Assembly (NCBI RefSeq): GCF_017488845.2
Contig: NZ_CP083371.1
Span: forward strand, 1,426,001 to 1,490,000
DNA from: Ensifer canadensis
Lineage (GTDB): Bacteria > Pseudomonadota > Alphaproteobacteria > Rhizobiales > Rhizobiaceae
Direction: 5' to 3'
DNA length: 64,000 bases
The number at the start of each line of letters is the position of its first letter. Position 1 is the stretch's first letter. Made by a program: the position numbers and the translations under genes. Below the pieces are notes generated by a model that saw only the letters and a list, made by a program, of their open reading frames with translations, was not told where the DNA came from and searched no databases. Positions 42,437-51,721 of this stretch are shown one piece after another.

Positions 42437-43666
42437 TCAGGAATGGTCGGCGGCGCGGGTCTTCAGGATTGCCGAAAAGCGCGGGTCAAATGTGCGGCTG
42501 ATCGGCTCGGCGGCAGCGCCGATCGCGACCGCCCAGGGATCGGTGAAGCCGACCTGCAGGCGCGGCAGACTGCGATCACGGCGATCGGCGAGTGACGGAA
42601 GCAGTGGTTGCATCGCATCCGTGACCAGCCGCGCCAGGCCGGGCGGAAGCCCGCCGCACAGGATCACCGTCTGCGGGTCGAAGATGGTTTCGAGTGCCTG
42701 GACAGCCGCGCGCAGTTCGTAGACGGCCGCATCCAGCCAACCGGGCAACCTGATATCTTCACTCTCCACGGCCGCATCAATGTGGGCATAGAGGTCCGGA
42801 TCGGCAGGATCGAGCGCGAGCAGCTTGCACAGAGAGGCGATCGAAGCGCGGTATTCAAGCGGCGTGCGCTCATGCTCGGCAGCACCGCGCGGCAGACTGA
42901 GAATCATGCCGATCTCGCCGGCATTGCCATTGGCACCGCGATAAAGCTCGCCATTGAGGATCAACCCGGCGCCAAGGCCATAGCCGAGATAGATGCAGAT
43001 CGCGTGATCGACGCCATGGGCGGCACCGACCAGGCGCTCGGCGGTGGCTGCGGCGGCAGAGTCGTTCTGCAGGCCGACATCGAGACCTGTGCCTGCAGCA
43101 AGCGTTTCGAGTAGCGGGAAATTCTGCCACGCCGCCATCATCCAGGGATCGTCAGCGTCGGCGTCGATACCGAAGGGACCGGGCATCGCCGCACCGAGCC
43201 CGACGAGGCGATCCTCCGATTGCGGCGCGATCGACGCCAGGTCGCTTCGGGTCTTTTCGATCAGGTCGAGAATGGTTTTCACGCCGGTCACCGGCCCGCC
43301 CGCCGGAAGGTTGGCCTCCCGGCGCGCCAGGACCGTACCCACCAGGTCGACGGCGATGGTGCGTGTGACGTGCCTGTCGATCTGCAGGCCGATCGCGAAG
43401 GCGCCCTCGGCAACCAGACGATAGGGCGTTGACGGCTGTCCCCGGCCGCTGCGAACGACTGCCAGCGACTGAACCAGCCCGTCACGCTCAAGCTCTTCGA
43501 TGATGTTTGAAACCGTCTGCTTCGTCAGCGCCGTCGCACGGGCAAGATCGGCGCGGGACAGCTGCCCGTTCAGCCGCAACGCGTCGATCATGACACGACG
43601 GTTGTGGGCGCTCGCCCCTTCCTGGTTGGTGCCGCTCTTTGCCCGGATCGGGCGTAAATCATTCAT
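42437..43666 (-). CDS. ROK-family transcriptional regulator
   Basis: A 409-residue protein from the ATG at 43666. The N-terminal helix-turn-helix is NGQLSRADLARATALTKQTVSNIIEELERDGLV. The ROK sugar-kinase-like domain begins near residue 85 with AIGLQIDRHVTRTIAVDLVGTVL and contains VGLGAAMPGPFGID. The zinc-binding Cys motif of many ROK proteins (C-x-G-C-x3-C) is not present, which is known for some regulators. ROK repressors bind a sugar or sugar phosphate. It is divergent from the sugar ABC operon at 43898 with an inverted repeat between them, so it should control that operon. Confidence 0.9.
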   Translation of the reverse strand: MNDLRPIRAKSGTNQEGASAHNRRVMIDALRLNGQLSRADLARATALTKQTVSNIIEELERDGLVQSLAVVRSGRGQPSTPYRLVAEGAFAIGLQIDRHVTRTIAVDLVGTVLARREANLPAGGPVTGVKTILDLIEKTRSDLASIAPQSEDRLVGLGAAMPGPFGIDADADDPWMMAAWQNFPLLETLAAGTGLDVGLQNDSAAAATAERLVGAAHGVDHAICIYLGYGLGAGLILNGELYRGANGNAGEIGMILSLPRGAAEHERTPLEYRASIASLCKLLALDPADPDLYAHIDAAVESEDIRLPGWLDAAVYELRAAVQALETIFDPQTVILCGGLPPGLARLVTDAMQPLLPSLADRRDRSLPRLQVGFTDPWAVAIGAAAEPISRTFDPRFSAILKTRAADHS

Positions 43667-43709
43667 CCTCAAAACCCTCTTGACACTGTTAGAATATTGA
43701 ACAAGAAAT

Positions 43710-43728
43710 AAGTCAAGACAATTGACTT
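43710..43728. promoter_or_regulatory. Perfect inverted repeat, probable ROK operator
   Basis: AAGTCAA and TTGACTT form a perfect 7-bp dyad with a five-base spacer. It lies 43 bp upstream of the ROK gene start and about 170 bp before the sugar-binding protein gene. Adjacent AT-rich sequence (GAATATTGAACAAG) resembles promoter DNA. ROK regulators typically bind dyads of this kind. Confidence 0.5.
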
Positions 43729-43897
43729 AATTGAGAGCCGCAAAGAGCTCCAGGGGAACGAAGGTCATGGCCAAAGGTCGTCACCAGCGCTCCGATAGAT
43801 ATGTCGACGGCCGTCCGCAAGCGGGCGGATTTCTTATATTCGGTGCACCGGGGAGGTGTATCGGCAAAACTGAACCGCTCAGTTATTGGAGGCAGGA

Positions 43898-45136
43898 ATG
43901 TTGAAATCCATTAAAACCACGTTGCTCAGCGCAACCTTGCTCGGCTTGTCCTTTGCCGGCCACGCCTATGCTGAAACCACACTCAATGCGCTGTTCATGG
44001 CGCAGGCGGCCTATAGCGAAGCCGACGTGCGCGCGATGACCGAGGCCTTCACCAAGGCCAATCCCGACGTGAAGGTGAACCTCGAATTCGTTCCCTACGA
44101 AGGCCTGCATGACAAGACCGTGCTGGCGCAGGGCTCCGGCGGCGGCTACGACGTCGTGCTCTTCGACGTGATCTGGCCGGCCGAATACGCCGCCAACAAG
44201 GTGCTGGTCGACATCTCCGACCGGATCACCGACGAGATGAAATCCGGCGTGCTGCCGGGCGCCTGGACGACGGTCGAATATGACGCCAAGCGCTACGGCA
44301 TGCCTTGGATCCTCGACACAAAATACCTGTTCTACAACAAGGAAATCCTTGAAAAGGCTGGGATCAAGGCGCCGCCGAAAACCTGGGACGAACTGACGGA
44401 ACAGGCCAAGATCATCAAGGACAAGGGGTTGCTCGCAACGCCGATCGCCTGGAGCTGGTCGCAGGCCGAAGCCGCGATCTGCGACTACACCACGCTTGTC
44501 AGCGCCTATGGCGGCAAGTTCATCGACGGCGGCAAGCCTGCCTTTACGTCCGGCGGCGGTCTCGACGCGCTCAACTACATGGTCACGAGCTATTCGTCGG
44601 GCCTGACCAATCCGAACTCGAAGGAATTCCTCGAGGAAGACGTTCGCAAGGTCTTTCAGAACGGTGAAGCCGCCTTCGCGCTCAACTGGACCTACATGTA
44701 CAACCTCGCCAACGACCCCAAGGAAAGCAAGGTTGCCGGCAAGGTCGGCGTCGTGCCGGCACCGGGTGTTGCGGGCAAGAGCGAGGTGTCGGCCGTCAAC
44801 GGGTCGATGGGCCTCGGCATCACCTCGACCAGCAAGCACCCGGACGAAGCGTGGAAGTACATCGTCCACATGACATCGCAGCCGACGCAGAATGCCTATG
44901 CCAAGCTGAGCCTGCCGATCTGGGCCTCGTCCTATGAAGACGCCAATGTCACCAAGGGCCAGGAAGAGCTGATCGCCGCCGCCAAGCTCGGCCTTGCCGC
45001 CATGTATCCGCGCCCGACGACGCCGAAGTACCAGGAGCTTTCGACAGCCCTGCAGCAGGCGATCCAGGAAGCGTTGCTTGGACAGGCCTCCGCCGAGGAT
45101 GCACTCAAGACCGCCGCCGAAAACAGCGGTCTCTGA
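43898..45136 (+). CDS. Sugar ABC transporter substrate-binding protein (family 1)
   Basis: A 412-residue protein from the ATG at 43898, with GGAGGCAGGA before it. It has a signal peptide (about 1-25, LLSATLLGLSFAGHAYA). The mature part follows the MalE/UgpB-like plan: TEAFTKANPDVKVNLEFVPYEGLHDKTVLAQGSGGGYDVVLFDVIWPAEYA, YGMPWILDTKYLFYNKEILEKAGI, and Trp-rich AWSWSQAEA. It should capture a sugar or sugar derivative in the periplasm and pass it to the two permeases and ATPase encoded downstream. A RIME element separates it from the permease genes, which may help raise binding-protein levels over the membrane parts. Confidence 0.92.
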   Translation: MLKSIKTTLLSATLLGLSFAGHAYAETTLNALFMAQAAYSEADVRAMTEAFTKANPDVKVNLEFVPYEGLHDKTVLAQGSGGGYDVVLFDVIWPAEYAANKVLVDISDRITDEMKSGVLPGAWTTVEYDAKRYGMPWILDTKYLFYNKEILEKAGIKAPPKTWDELTEQAKIIKDKGLLATPIAWSWSQAEAAICDYTTLVSAYGGKFIDGGKPAFTSGGGLDALNYMVTSYSSGLTNPNSKEFLEEDVRKVFQNGEAAFALNWTYMYNLANDPKESKVAGKVGVVPAPGVAGKSEVSAVNGSMGLGITSTSKHPDEAWKYIVHMTSQPTQNAYAKLSLPIWASSYEDANVTKGQEELIAAAKLGLAAMYPRPTTPKYQELSTALQQAIQEALLGQASAEDALKTAAENSGL

Positions 45137-45217
45137 TCCCACGGCTTCGACCTCCCGGGTGGCCCTGCCGCCCGGGACTTGCCGGAACGGTTTCACCGGC
45201 AATAGCATGAGCCCACG

Positions 45218-45316
45218 GCATAATTCCTTAAATCGGAATCGACTTAAGGAATTATGCGGCAGGTTTAAAGCGCTACAGCGTGCTTTGCGCGTCATATCTG
45301 ATGCGCGGCGCTGTAG
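45218..45316. repeat. RIME-type intergenic palindromic element, copy 2
   Basis: GCATAATTCCTTAA (45218-45231) pairs with TTAAGGAATTATGC (45244-45257). Then CTACAGCG (45273-45280) pairs with CGCTGTAG (45309-45316) around GCGCGTCATATCTGATGCGC. The second palindrome matches that of copies 1 and 3, while the first belongs to a different subtype. It lies inside the operon, between the binding-protein stop and the first permease start. Confidence 0.8.
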
Positions 45317-45339
45317 ATGGCCTAAAAGGTTTCCATCCC

Positions 45340-46221
45340 ATGTCCGGTACCTGGATAACAACACGCGCGTGGCTGCTGATGCTGCCGCTGCTCGCAGTCA
45401 TGATCGCTGTCATCGGTTGGCCGTTGGTCGACACCGTCAGGCTTTCGTTCACTGACGCAAAGCTCGTCGGCACCGAAGGCAGCTTCGTCGGCCTCGACAA
45501 CTATGCCAAGGTGCTCGGCGGTTCGAACTTCATGCGGGCCTTGGTCACGACCACATGGTTTGCGGTTGTCTCGGTGACCGCCGAAATGGTGATCGGCGTG
45601 CTGGCGGCCCTGCTGCTCAATCAGCAATTCCGCGGCCGCACGGCATTGCGCGCCTTGATGATCCTGCCCTGGGCGCTGCCGACGGTCGTCAACGCGACGC
45701 TGTGGCGGCTGATCTACAATCCGGAATATGGTGCACTGAACGCGGCCCTGATGCAGATCGGCCTGATCGACAGCTATCGCTCCTGGCTCGGCGAGCCCAG
45801 CTCGGCGCTGACAGCCCTGATCGTCGCCGACTGCTGGAAGAACTTTCCGCTCGTTGCCCTGATCGCGCTTGCAGCTCTCCAGGCGGTGCCGCGCGACATC
45901 ACGGCCGCCTCGCTCGTCGATGGCGCAGGCCCGTTCAACCGCTTCCGCTATGTCATCATGCCCTATCTCGCCGGCCCGTTGCTCGTGGCGCTGGTGCTGC
46001 GCACGATCGAAGCCTTCAAGGTCTTCGACCTCATCTGGGTGATGACACGCGGCGGCCCGGCCAACAGCACGCGCACGCTGTCGATCCTCGTCTATCAGGA
46101 AGCTTTCTCGTTTCAGCGGGCAGGGTCCGGCGCCTCGCTGGCGCTGATCGTCACACTGCTGGTGACCGTACTTGCGGTCGCCTATGCCGCACTTGTGCGC
46201 AAAGCCGCGGGAGCCACCTGA
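45340..46221 (+). CDS. Sugar ABC transporter permease 1 (MalF-like)
   Basis: A 293-residue protein with six transmembrane helices. I start it at the ATG at 45340. The open frame upstream reads through the RIME element and is not protein-like. The conserved coupling loop (EAA motif) is DITAASLVDGAGPFNRFRYVIMPYLAGPL, and the N-terminal helix is AWLLMLPLLAVMIAVIGWPLVDTVRLSFTDAKL, as in UgpA/MalF-type sugar permeases. It overlaps the next gene by one base (TGATG). With the partner permease and the ATPase at 49024 it forms an importer. Confidence 0.92.
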   Translation: MSGTWITTRAWLLMLPLLAVMIAVIGWPLVDTVRLSFTDAKLVGTEGSFVGLDNYAKVLGGSNFMRALVTTTWFAVVSVTAEMVIGVLAALLLNQQFRGRTALRALMILPWALPTVVNATLWRLIYNPEYGALNAALMQIGLIDSYRSWLGEPSSALTALIVADCWKNFPLVALIALAALQAVPRDITAASLVDGAGPFNRFRYVIMPYLAGPLLVALVLRTIEAFKVFDLIWVMTRGGPANSTRTLSILVYQEAFSFQRAGSGASLALIVTLLVTVLAVAYAALVRKAAGAT

Positions 46222-47066
46222 TGGAACGCCAGAGCCCACTGTTCACTGCCTTCATCTACGCCTGCGCCCTGTTGCTGACGGCCGTCATCCTGGCGCCTGT
46301 TGTGTGGCTCTTCGTCATGAGCATCTCGTCTGCGGCCGACCTTTCGGCAAAGCCGCTCAACTGGTGGCCTGATGAGATCGATCTGTCGCGCTATGGGCTG
46401 CTGCTGACCACGCTCGAAAACACCGCCGGCGCGGCCTTCGTCGCTTCGCTCTTCAATAGCCTGAAGGTCGCCGGCATGGCGACGCTTGCCGCCATCGCCG
46501 TTGCCATTCCCTCGGCCTGGGCCGTGTCGCGCACGCCCACCGTCTCCTGGTCGCTTTACGCGGTGATCGCCACCTACATGCTGCCGCCGGTGGCGCTGGC
46601 GGTGCCGCTCTATATGGGCCTTGCCACTCTCGGCCTGTTGAATTCGGTCTTCGGCCTTGCACTCGTCTATCTCACCATCCTTGCGCCCTTCACCACCTGG
46701 CTGCTGAAGTCCGGCTTCGATTCCATTCCCAAGGAGATCGAGAGCGCTGCCATGATCGACGGCGCCAGGCTGGATCAGATCCTCAGGCTGATCACCCTGC
46801 CGCTCGCCGCCCCCGTGATGGCGACCTCGGCACTCTTTGCCTTTCTGCTTGCCTGGGACGAATTCTTCTATGCGCTGCTGTTCACCTCGGACCTGCGCGC
46901 AAAAACCCTGACGGTCGCCATCGCCGATCTCGCCGGCGGCCGCGTTTCCGACTACGGACTGATTGCGACCGCCGGCGTGCTAGCCGCCCTGCCTCCGGTG
47001 CTGATCGGCCTCATCATGCAAAAAGCCCTGATCTCCGGGCTCACCAGCGGCGGCGTCAAGGGATGA
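46221..47066 (+). CDS. Sugar ABC transporter permease 2 (MalG-like)
   Basis: A 281-residue protein starting at the ATG that overlaps the previous stop. Six transmembrane helices are visible, with LFTAFIYACALLLTAVILAPVVWLFVMSISSAADL at the front and the EAA loop KEIESAAMIDGARLDQILRLITLPLAAPVM in the second half. This is the MalG/UgpE type. The stop overlaps the SIS-domain gene by 4 bp, so the transport and catabolic genes are translated in step. Confidence 0.92.
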   Translation: MERQSPLFTAFIYACALLLTAVILAPVVWLFVMSISSAADLSAKPLNWWPDEIDLSRYGLLLTTLENTAGAAFVASLFNSLKVAGMATLAAIAVAIPSAWAVSRTPTVSWSLYAVIATYMLPPVALAVPLYMGLATLGLLNSVFGLALVYLTILAPFTTWLLKSGFDSIPKEIESAAMIDGARLDQILRLITLPLAAPVMATSALFAFLLAWDEFFYALLFTSDLRAKTLTVAIADLAGGRVSDYGLIATAGVLAALPPVLIGLIMQKALISGLTSGGVKG

Positions 47067-48088
47067 CCATGAGCGATACCACAAACCGCCCGGCCGGGCT
47101 CATTGCAATAGACCGCGAAATGGCCCGTCAGGCTTCAGACGCCGTCGCCTCGTTCCACGCCGCACAGGCGCTCAACGGCAGGATCGCTGCATCGCTCAGA
47201 TCGACCGGCAAGCTGTTACTGCTCGGAATGGGCGGCTCGCATGCGGTTGGTCGCGCGCTCGAACCGCTCTACCGGGCCCACGGCATCGACGCGATCGCGC
47301 TGCCGCTGTCCGAACAGCTGGGCCAGCCGCTGGCGATCGAAGGCAAGACGATCCTCGTCACGTCGCAGTCCGGTGAAAGTGCGGAGGTTCTGCGCTGGTT
47401 CGCCGAGACCAATGGGGCGACCGGCGACACCTTCGGCCTGACCCTCGAAGAGGGCTCCTTCTTGGCCCGCAGCGCCCCATCGCTGGTCGGCGTCGGTGGC
47501 ACCGAAAAGGCATTTGCCGCGACACGCAGCCTGACGATCAGCTTCGCGCTGCACCTCTCGATCCTTGCCGCCCTCGGAGACGACGCATCTGCGACATTGC
47601 AGGCGATCGAAGCGCCTCAGGCGCCCGACACGACTTCGGCGCTCGCAGCGCTTGCGGATGTCCGCGCCGTGGTAACGTCCGGCCGCCAACTTCAGGGACT
47701 TGCCGAAGCGATCGGGCTCGGTCTGACCGAGTTGTCCCGGCTGCCCTGCTTCTCGCTCGAAGGCGGGCAGCTGCGGCACGGGCCAATGGAAATGCTCGGC
47801 CCGTCGGTCGGCGTCGTCTTGTTTCGCGCCGCCGATGCAACTGCCGGCCTCGTCAGCGTCATGGCGGTTTCCGCAGCCGAAGCCGGTTCTCCGGTTGTCG
47901 TCTTTGATGCCTCCGGCGAGGCACCAATCCCTGGCGTGACCACGCTTTCCTTCAAACCGGCCGCCGGCATGGCCGCGATCTTTGCGATGCTGCCGGTGGC
48001 GCAGTTGTTCATGATCGCCTTTGCCGAGGCGCGTGTCGTCGATGCCGGAACGCCGGTCCGATCGACCAAGATTACCCGGAGCGAATGA
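47063..48088 (+). CDS. SIS-domain sugar-phosphate isomerase/deglycase-like protein
   Basis: A 341-residue protein with two SIS domains. The first has GKLLLLGMGGSHAVGRALEPL and ILVTSQSGESAEVLRWF. The second has VVTSGRQLQGLAEAIGLGLTELSRLPCFSLEGGQLRHGPMEMLGPSVGVVLF, where E-G-x-x-R-H-G-P-x is the sugar-phosphate binding loop of the AgaS/FrlB/GlmS-isomerase group. It should isomerise or deaminate a phosphorylated amino sugar, or remove the amine from a phosphorylated Amadori product. The PfkB kinase next door would supply the phosphate. The actual substrate is not clear. It overlaps the permease gene upstream. Confidence 0.85.
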   Translation: MTMSDTTNRPAGLIAIDREMARQASDAVASFHAAQALNGRIAASLRSTGKLLLLGMGGSHAVGRALEPLYRAHGIDAIALPLSEQLGQPLAIEGKTILVTSQSGESAEVLRWFAETNGATGDTFGLTLEEGSFLARSAPSLVGVGGTEKAFAATRSLTISFALHLSILAALGDDASATLQAIEAPQAPDTTSALAALADVRAVVTSGRQLQGLAEAIGLGLTELSRLPCFSLEGGQLRHGPMEMLGPSVGVVLFRAADATAGLVSVMAVSAAEAGSPVVVFDASGEAPIPGVTTLSFKPAAGMAAIFAMLPVAQLFMIAFAEARVVDAGTPVRSTKITRSE

Positions 48089-48091
48089 AGC

Positions 48092-49027
48092 ATGCGTCCT
48101 CTTGTCGTCATCGGCAACGTCAACGTCGATCTGATCCTCGGGCCGGCCGCACCCTGGCCAAAGGCCGGCACCGAAATCATCGTCGATCACGATGAGCTGC
48201 GCGTCGGCGGCTGCGCCGGCAACAGCGCGCTTGCCTGGGATTCGCTTGGGGTCGATTATGCGATCGCCGCCAACATCGGTAACGACCAGTTCGGCACCTG
48301 GCTGAAAGACGCCTTTGCCGAGCGGGCCAGTGGCTGGCCGGTCGAAAACGTCGGCACGACGCTGTCGGTCGGCATTACCCATCCGGACGGCGAGCGCACC
48401 TTCTTCACCACCCGTGGACACCTACCGCTCTTAAATTTCGACGAAATCCGGACAATGCTCGACGGCGAGCACCTGCGTGGCGGTCTGGCGCTGCTTGCCG
48501 GCTCCTTCCTCACCGACGCGCTGACCGCCGCCTATGACGATGTCTTCGACTGGGCCGAGGCGCATGACATCGCCGTGGCACTCGACACCGGCTGGCCGCT
48601 CGACGGCTGGACGGATGCCAACTGCGCGGCGACGATCGGCTGGCTGAAACGCTGTCGGCTCGCGCTCTTCAACGAGGTCGAGACGACGACGCTGACGGGC
48701 CTTGTCGATGCGGCAGAGGCAGCGCGCGCGCTCAAGTCCCACATGCCGGCCGACGCGATCGTCGTCGTCAAGCGCGGGCCGAACGGCGCCCTTGCCCTCG
48801 GCCCGACCGGAGACATCGTCTCCGTCGTCGCGCCCACGGTCAAAGTGATCGACACGATCGGCGCGGGCGACGTGTTCAACGCCGGGTTCCTTGCAGCCCT
48901 TGCCGCCGGAATGCCGCTGGAAAACTGCCTTCGCACCGGCGTCACCATCGCCTCTGAGGCAATCTCGACGCTGCCGCGCAGCTATGGAAAACCCTTGTCC
49001 GCCTTTCTTCAGGAGACGATCGCATGA
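48092..49027 (+). CDS. PfkB-family carbohydrate kinase
   Basis: A 311-residue protein. The N-terminal glycine motif is ELRVGGCAGNSALAWDSLGVDYAIAANIGNDQFG. The C-terminal ATP/catalytic motif is KVIDTIGAGDVFNAGFLAALAAG, with the catalytic Asp in D-T-I-G-A-G-D. It should phosphorylate a sugar or sugar adduct brought in by the ABC transporter. Its pairing with a SIS protein resembles fructoselysine-type operons but is also found for other amino sugars. It overlaps the ATPase gene by 4 bp. Confidence 0.9.
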   Translation: MRPLVVIGNVNVDLILGPAAPWPKAGTEIIVDHDELRVGGCAGNSALAWDSLGVDYAIAANIGNDQFGTWLKDAFAERASGWPVENVGTTLSVGITHPDGERTFFTTRGHLPLLNFDEIRTMLDGEHLRGGLALLAGSFLTDALTAAYDDVFDWAEAHDIAVALDTGWPLDGWTDANCAATIGWLKRCRLALFNEVETTTLTGLVDAAEAARALKSHMPADAIVVVKRGPNGALALGPTGDIVSVVAPTVKVIDTIGAGDVFNAGFLAALAAGMPLENCLRTGVTIASEAISTLPRSYGKPLSAFLQETIA

Positions 49028-50109
49028 GCGCGCTTGAGATCCACAACATCCACAAGCGCTACGGCGAAGTCGAAACGCTGAAGGGCATCGACATCGCGCT
49101 GGAAAGCGGCGAGTTTCTCGTGCTGCTCGGCTCTTCGGGCTGCGGCAAGTCGACCCTGCTCAATATCATCGCCGGCCTTGCCGAGCCGAGCGGTGGCGAT
49201 ATCCGCATCGGGCCTCGGTCGATCATCGGGATGCACCCAAAGGATCGCGACATCGCCATGGTGTTCCAATCCTATGCGCTCTACCCAAACATGAGCGTTG
49301 CCCGCAACATCGGTTTCGGCCTCGAAATGCGTAAAGTTCCGGCGCCGGAACGGGAAAAGGCGGTCATTGAGACAGCGAAGCTGCTGCAGATCGAAAACCT
49401 GCTTGAGCGCAAGCCGAGCCAGCTCTCTGGCGGCCAGCGACAGCGCGTCGCCATCGGCCGGGCGCTCGTGCGAAACCCGCAGGTTTTCCTCTTCGACGAG
49501 CCGCTGTCGAACCTCGATGCCAAGCTGCGGATGGAGATGCGCACCGAGCTGAAGCGCCTGCACCAATTGCTGAAGACGACGGTTGTTTATGTCACCCATG
49601 ACCAGATCGAGGCGATGACGCTTGCTACGCGCATCGCCGTCATGCGCGACGGCCGCATCGAACAGCTCGGCACGCCGGAAGAGATCTACGATCGCCCGGC
49701 CACGCTTTATGTCGCGGGCTTCGTCGGCTCGCCGCCGATGAACATTTTTGAGGCTGAAGTATCAGACAGCAGTTTGCGCGTGGAAGGCGGCGACCAGCCG
49801 ATCGCCCTGCCGGCGCGTTTTCATGGCAAGGTGCAGAATGGCCAACGCGTCAAGGTCGGCATCCGCCCGGAGGCGCTGCGGCTGGCAACAGCCGAGTCCA
49901 ATGCACTGCGGCTGACGGCGCGCGTCGAGGTTGTCGAGCTGACCGGCCCGGAACTGGTGGTGACGGCGCGCATCGGCGACCAGCGCATCACCGCCTGCCT
50001 GCCGCCGCGCACGCAGCTGGCCATCGATGCGGAGCGAACATTCGCTTTCGACGAGGGCGCCTTGCATCTGTTCGACCCGGAAACCGGTCGGTCCTTGCTT
50101 TCCGGTTGA
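49024..50109 (+). CDS. Sugar ABC transporter ATP-binding protein (UgpC/MalK type)
   Basis: A 361-residue protein. Walker A is GSSGCGKST, the signature is [16 protein letters not shown], and Walker B is VFLFDEPLSNLD. The C-terminal regulatory OB domain is present (FVGSPPMNIFEAEV, VKVGIRPEALRL). It energises the importer formed by the two permeases at 45340 and 46221. It is the last gene of a seven-part unit (binding protein, RIME, two permeases, SIS, kinase, ATPase). The 160 bp after it, up to the convergent transporter gene, have no clear terminator. Confidence 0.93.
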   Translation: MSALEIHNIHKRYGEVETLKGIDIALESGEFLVLLGSSGCGKSTLLNIIAGLAEPSGGDIRIGPRSIIGMHPKDRDIAMVFQSYALYPNMSVARNIGFGLEMRKVPAPEREKAVIETAKLLQIENLLERKPSQLSGGQRQRVAIGRALVRNPQVFLFDEPLSNLDAKLRMEMRTELKRLHQLLKTTVVYVTHDQIEAMTLATRIAVMRDGRIEQLGTPEEIYDRPATLYVAGFVGSPPMNIFEAEVSDSSLRVEGGDQPIALPARFHGKVQNGQRVKVGIRPEALRLATAESNALRLTARVEVVELTGPELVVTARIGDQRITACLPPRTQLAIDAERTFAFDEGALHLFDPETGRSLLSG

Positions 50110-50269
50110 TGCGGAAAGGGGCTCGCTCGGTCCCGGCGCCTATCGCGTACCCAAAGCGAGTGGCGAAGTGACGTTCGATATGTCGACCTGCGGCGGAGGC
50201 GCCGCAAGCACTGTTCCGCGGCCCTCATGCCCGGATGCCACGACCGCCCCTGCCAACGGTATTTGTGCA

Positions 50270-51040
50270 TCAGTTGAACGACGAGGTTTTCAGGAATTCG
50301 GCCAGGCGCTCAGTCTGCGGCTTCAGGAACATCTCCCGCGGATTGCCCTCTTCGCCGATGCGCCCCTGGTTCATGAAGATCACCCGGGAAGACACCTCGT
50401 AGGCAAACCGCATCTCATGCGTCACGAGCAACATGCTCATCCCGTCCTCCGCCAGCCCCTTGATCACCTGCAGCACCTCGTTGACAAGCTCCGGATCGAG
50501 CGCAGAGGTCACCTCGTCGAACAGCATCAGCTTCGGGTTCATGGCAATCGCCCGGGCGATCGCTACGCGCTGCTGCTGACCGCCCGAAAGCTGGCCGGGA
50601 TAATGATCCCTGTGCGAGAGCAACCCCACCCGGTCGAGCCATTTCTCGGCCACCGACAGTGCTTCGTCCCGCCCCATGCCGCGCACCTTGATAAGGCCGA
50701 GCATGACGTTCTTCGCCGCGCTCATGTGCGGAAAGAGGTTGAACTGCTGGAACGCCATGCCGGTCATTGCCCGCTGGCGGGCGATTTCCTTTTCCCGCTT
50801 GCGCCGCCTGACGCCGGCGACGGTGTCATAGCCGATCTCCTGGCCGTCAATGCGGATCGACCCGCCCTGGAACTCCTCCAGCATGTTGATGCAGCGCAGC
50901 ATCGTCGTCTTGCCCGAGCCGCTGGAGCCGATGATCGAAATAACCTCGCCCTGCGCCATTGTGCAATCGACGCCCTTCAGCACCTCGACGGGGCCATAAC
51001 GCTTGTGCAGGTCGCGGATTTCAAGAAGTGCCTGGGTCAT
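50270..51040 (-). CDS. Polar amino-acid ABC transporter ATP-binding protein
   Basis: A 256-residue protein from the ATG at 51040. Walker [10 protein letters not shown], signature [78 protein letters not shown]. This is the HisP/GlnQ class. It is the last gene of a minus-strand operon after the binding protein and two permeases. An ATG 81 bases upstream in frame would overlap the permease gene heavily and is unlikely. Confidence 0.93.
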   Translation of the reverse strand: MTQALLEIRDLHKRYGPVEVLKGVDCTMAQGEVISIIGSSGSGKTTMLRCINMLEEFQGGSIRIDGQEIGYDTVAGVRRRKREKEIARQRAMTGMAFQQFNLFPHMSAAKNVMLGLIKVRGMGRDEALSVAEKWLDRVGLLSHRDHYPGQLSGGQQQRVAIARAIAMNPKLMLFDEVTSALDPELVNEVLQVIKGLAEDGMSMLLVTHEMRFAYEVSSRVIFMNQGRIGEEGNPREMFLKPQTERLAEFLKTSSFN

Positions 51041-51053
51041 CGGATCCGGTGCC

Positions 51054-51716
51054 TCACGATGGGACGGCTGTCTTGCGCTCGACGTAACGGCCGAAGCGCT
51101 CGATGCTGTAGTTGATGACAAAATAGAGGAAGCCGGCGAAGAAATAGAACTCGAGGCTCATGAAAGTGCGCGAGATCAGCTCCTGCGTGCGCAGCAAAAG
51201 CTCGGCGACGCCGATGATCGACAGCAGCGTCGAAGCCTTGACCATTTCGGCGGCGGTATTCACCCAGGCCGGCAAGGCCTGCCGCAAAGCCTGAGGACCA
51301 AGGATATAGGCAAAAGTCTGCGGGAATGTCAGGCCGATCGCCTTGGCCGCCTCCGTCTGTCCCTTGGGGATCGCCTGAAGCGCGCCGCGGACCAGTTCAC
51401 CCACATGCGAGCTGCAGAAAACCGAAAGGGCAAGGATGCCGGCCTGGAACGGCCCGAGATCAATGCCGATGGTGCTGAGCACGTAGTAGCTGGCGAGAAC
51501 CAGCACCAGTACCGGCGTGCCGCGGATGAAGTCGGTATAGCCGCGCACGATGAAGCGCACGGGTTTGTAGCCGTAGGTCAAGGCGAGACCGACGAAGACG
51601 CCGAGCACCGTCCCGACAACGATGGACAGGAAAGAAATGGAAACCGATACGCCGAGACCCTTGAGAAGGGGGATGCGGGCGATCCAGAGCTGGTCGAGGA
51701 ATGCGGAAAGATCCAT
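51054..51716 (-). CDS. Polar amino-acid ABC transporter permease
   Basis: A 220-residue protein from the ATG at 51716. It has the HisM/GlnP plan: [55 protein letters not shown], and the EAA loop [36 protein letters not shown]. About five transmembrane helices are visible. An extended frame upstream to 51815 overlaps the preceding permease gene and is not protein-like. The previous gene ends five bases upstream. Confidence 0.92.
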   Translation of the reverse strand: MDLSAFLDQLWIARIPLLKGLGVSVSISFLSIVVGTVLGVFVGLALTYGYKPVRFIVRGYTDFIRGTPVLVLVLASYYVLSTIGIDLGPFQAGILALSVFCSSHVGELVRGALQAIPKGQTEAAKAIGLTFPQTFAYILGPQALRQALPAWVNTAAEMVKASTLLSIIGVAELLLRTQELISRTFMSLEFYFFAGFLYFVINYSIERFGRYVERKTAVPS

Positions 51717-51721
51717 GGCGA

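Noticed and set aside
43883-45364. Long open frame of 493 codons on the minus strand opposite the sugar-binding protein gene
   Set aside because: It mirrors the real gene in the antisense frame, as often happens in GC-rich DNA. It is His/Arg/Val-rich, has no ribosome-binding site and matches no family, while the plus strand encodes a clear binding protein.
47063-49027. Naming the SIS and PfkB pair as fructoselysine deglycase and kinase (frlB, frlD)
   Set aside because: The same fold pair is used for several amino sugars, and nothing seen in the sequence fixes the substrate.
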